A stretch of 64,000 nt of DNA, taken from contig NZ_CP046176.1 in NCBI RefSeq assembly GCF_013009555.1, positions 5,549,501 through 5,613,500 on the forward strand, given 5' to 3'. Shown here piece by piece: positions 63,386 through 64,000 of the stretch (positions within the stretch are counted from its first letter, which is position 1; each line of letters starts with the position of its first letter). The notes under the pieces are model-generated. The model saw only the letters and a list, made by a program, of their open reading frames with translations, searched no databases and was not told the DNA's origin. Made by a program: the position numbers and the translations under genes. The DNA comes from Phocaeicola dorei (GTDB taxonomy: Bacteria > Bacteroidota > Bacteroidia > Bacteroidales > Bacteroidaceae).

Positions 63386-64000
63386 TTATTTTACGGGTTT
63401 AAAAGAATGGTACATGAAGTGCGCTCCCAGCAGTATGAACGGAATGCTGAGCCATTGCCCCATGTTCAGCATCATACTGTCTTCAAAGGCTTCCTGGCTG
63501 GCTTTTATAAACTCCACAAGGAAGCGGAAGGTGAATATGGTAGTGAGGCAGTAGCCGAAATAGAAACCGGGGTATAGCGTGGTTTTGTACTTTTTATACA
63601 ACCGCAAGCCTATGATAAAAATCAGAAGATAGGCGATGGCTTCGTAGAGTTGTGCCGGGTGGCGGGGTTGCATATCTTCGTGCGGAAAAATGAACGCCCA
63701 AGGAACATGAGTTACCGTACCTACTATTTCACCATTCATCAGGTTACCTAAACGGATAAAACAACCTGCCAGCGGGGTGGCGATGGCTATATTGTCTAGT
63801 ACAGTCAGGAACTTCAATTTTACACGGCGTGAATAGATCCATAAGGCGAGCATTAGTCCGATGGTTCCTCCATGGCTGGCAAGACCTTGATAACCGGTCC
63901 ATTTTATCCCAGAATCGGTAATCTTGACGGGCAACAGCATTTCTACAGGGTGAGAGAGCCAATAGCCTGGTTCATAGAACAGACAATGTCCCAGGCGAGC
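63386..64000 (-). CDS. lgt: Prolipoprotein diacylglyceryl transferase Lgt, 5' end beyond the window
   Basis: The frame is open to the right edge and encodes the last 204 residues. Diagnostic blocks are [20 protein letters not shown] with the essential His, [19 protein letters not shown] (the Lgt signature), and [15 protein letters not shown]. The visible beginning [10 protein letters not shown] is also an Lgt block. Lgt attaches diacylglycerol to the lipobox cysteine of prelipoproteins at the inner membrane; the many lipoproteins in this window depend on it. The stop directly abuts the CatA-like gene. Confidence 0.95.
   Translation of the reverse strand, partial: ARLGHCLFYEPGYWLSHPVEMLLPVKITDSGIKWTGYQGLASHGGTIGLMLALWIYSRRVKLKFLTVLDNIAIATPLAGCFIRLGNLMNGEIVGTVTHVPWAFIFPHEDMQPRHPAQLYEAIAYLLIFIIGLRLYKKYKTTLYPGFYFGYCLTTIFTFRFLVEFIKASQEAFEDSMMLNMGQWLSIPFILLGAHFMYHSFKPVK

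Overview
The window reads as a chromosomal segment of a human-gut Bacteroidales, most likely Bacteroides or Phocaeicola. The support is a SusD-type nutrient lipoprotein, serine-type sulfatases, an Mfa/FimA-type fimbrial locus, DUF3098, DUF4271, DUF3575, DUF3868 and DUF3244-like proteins, a tricorn-type protease, IS982 and ISAon1 elements, and repeated TAnnTTTG promoter boxes in place of E. coli-type -10 boxes. The species call is inference.

Layout. 0-4 kb: the end of a polysaccharide-utilisation locus (SusD C-terminus, two S1 sulfatases). 4-10.5 kb: an ABC-F ATPase with a structured leader, a GH3 glycosidase lipoprotein, a succinate/acetyl-CoA CoA-transferase and a small membrane-anchored protein. 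10.6-18.1 kb: housekeeping genes miaB, FKBP, PspC, a methyltransferase, then ftsX, DUF3098, uppP, truB, queA and folK in close order. 18.2-26.2 kb: a visibly AT-rich accessory island. It holds a five-gene operon encoding a DUF3244-like protein, a surface-type lipoprotein and three members of the cholesterol-dependent-cytolysin-like (CDCL) pore-former family. The operon has its own promoter and a strong terminator, and an IS982 copy sits at that terminator. A TPR membrane regulator lies upstream of the operon, and a four-copy 22-bp operator-like array lies upstream of the regulator. 26.4-40 kb: acyltransferase, endonuclease/phosphatase-family protein, MFS pump, metK behind a SAM-II-like riboswitch, LOG, DUF4271, hemD, rnpA, yidD, tatD, tyrS, tricorn protease and tRNA-Gln. 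40.1-41.6 kb: an ISAon1-type element with an 8-bp target duplication. 42-51.4 kb: a six-gene fimbrial operon behind two matching palindromes. 51.6-57.7 kb: flavin reductase, mutS, GH20 hexosaminidase, outer-membrane barrel. 57.7-62.5 kb: two tandem TPR regulators, one with an in-frame amber stop and one with a frameshift, then a DUF3244-like small gene and a second barrel. 62.7-64 kb: a CatA-like acetyltransferase directly abutting lgt.

The most interesting system is the CDCL operon at 19.6-24.1 kb. CDCLs in Bacteroidota are known as two-component, complement-like pore-formers that kill related bacteria, with self-protection by a surface lipoprotein. This locus encodes three different family members: one secreted and short, one lipoprotein with a C-terminal extension, and one lipoprotein without it. 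It also has a candidate immunity lipoprotein, a remnant of a fourth related lipoprotein, and an adjacent regulator. A second observation is an upstream box placed exactly 58 nt from the -7 element at three promoters in the 57-62 kb regulator locus, whose two own regulators are both broken.
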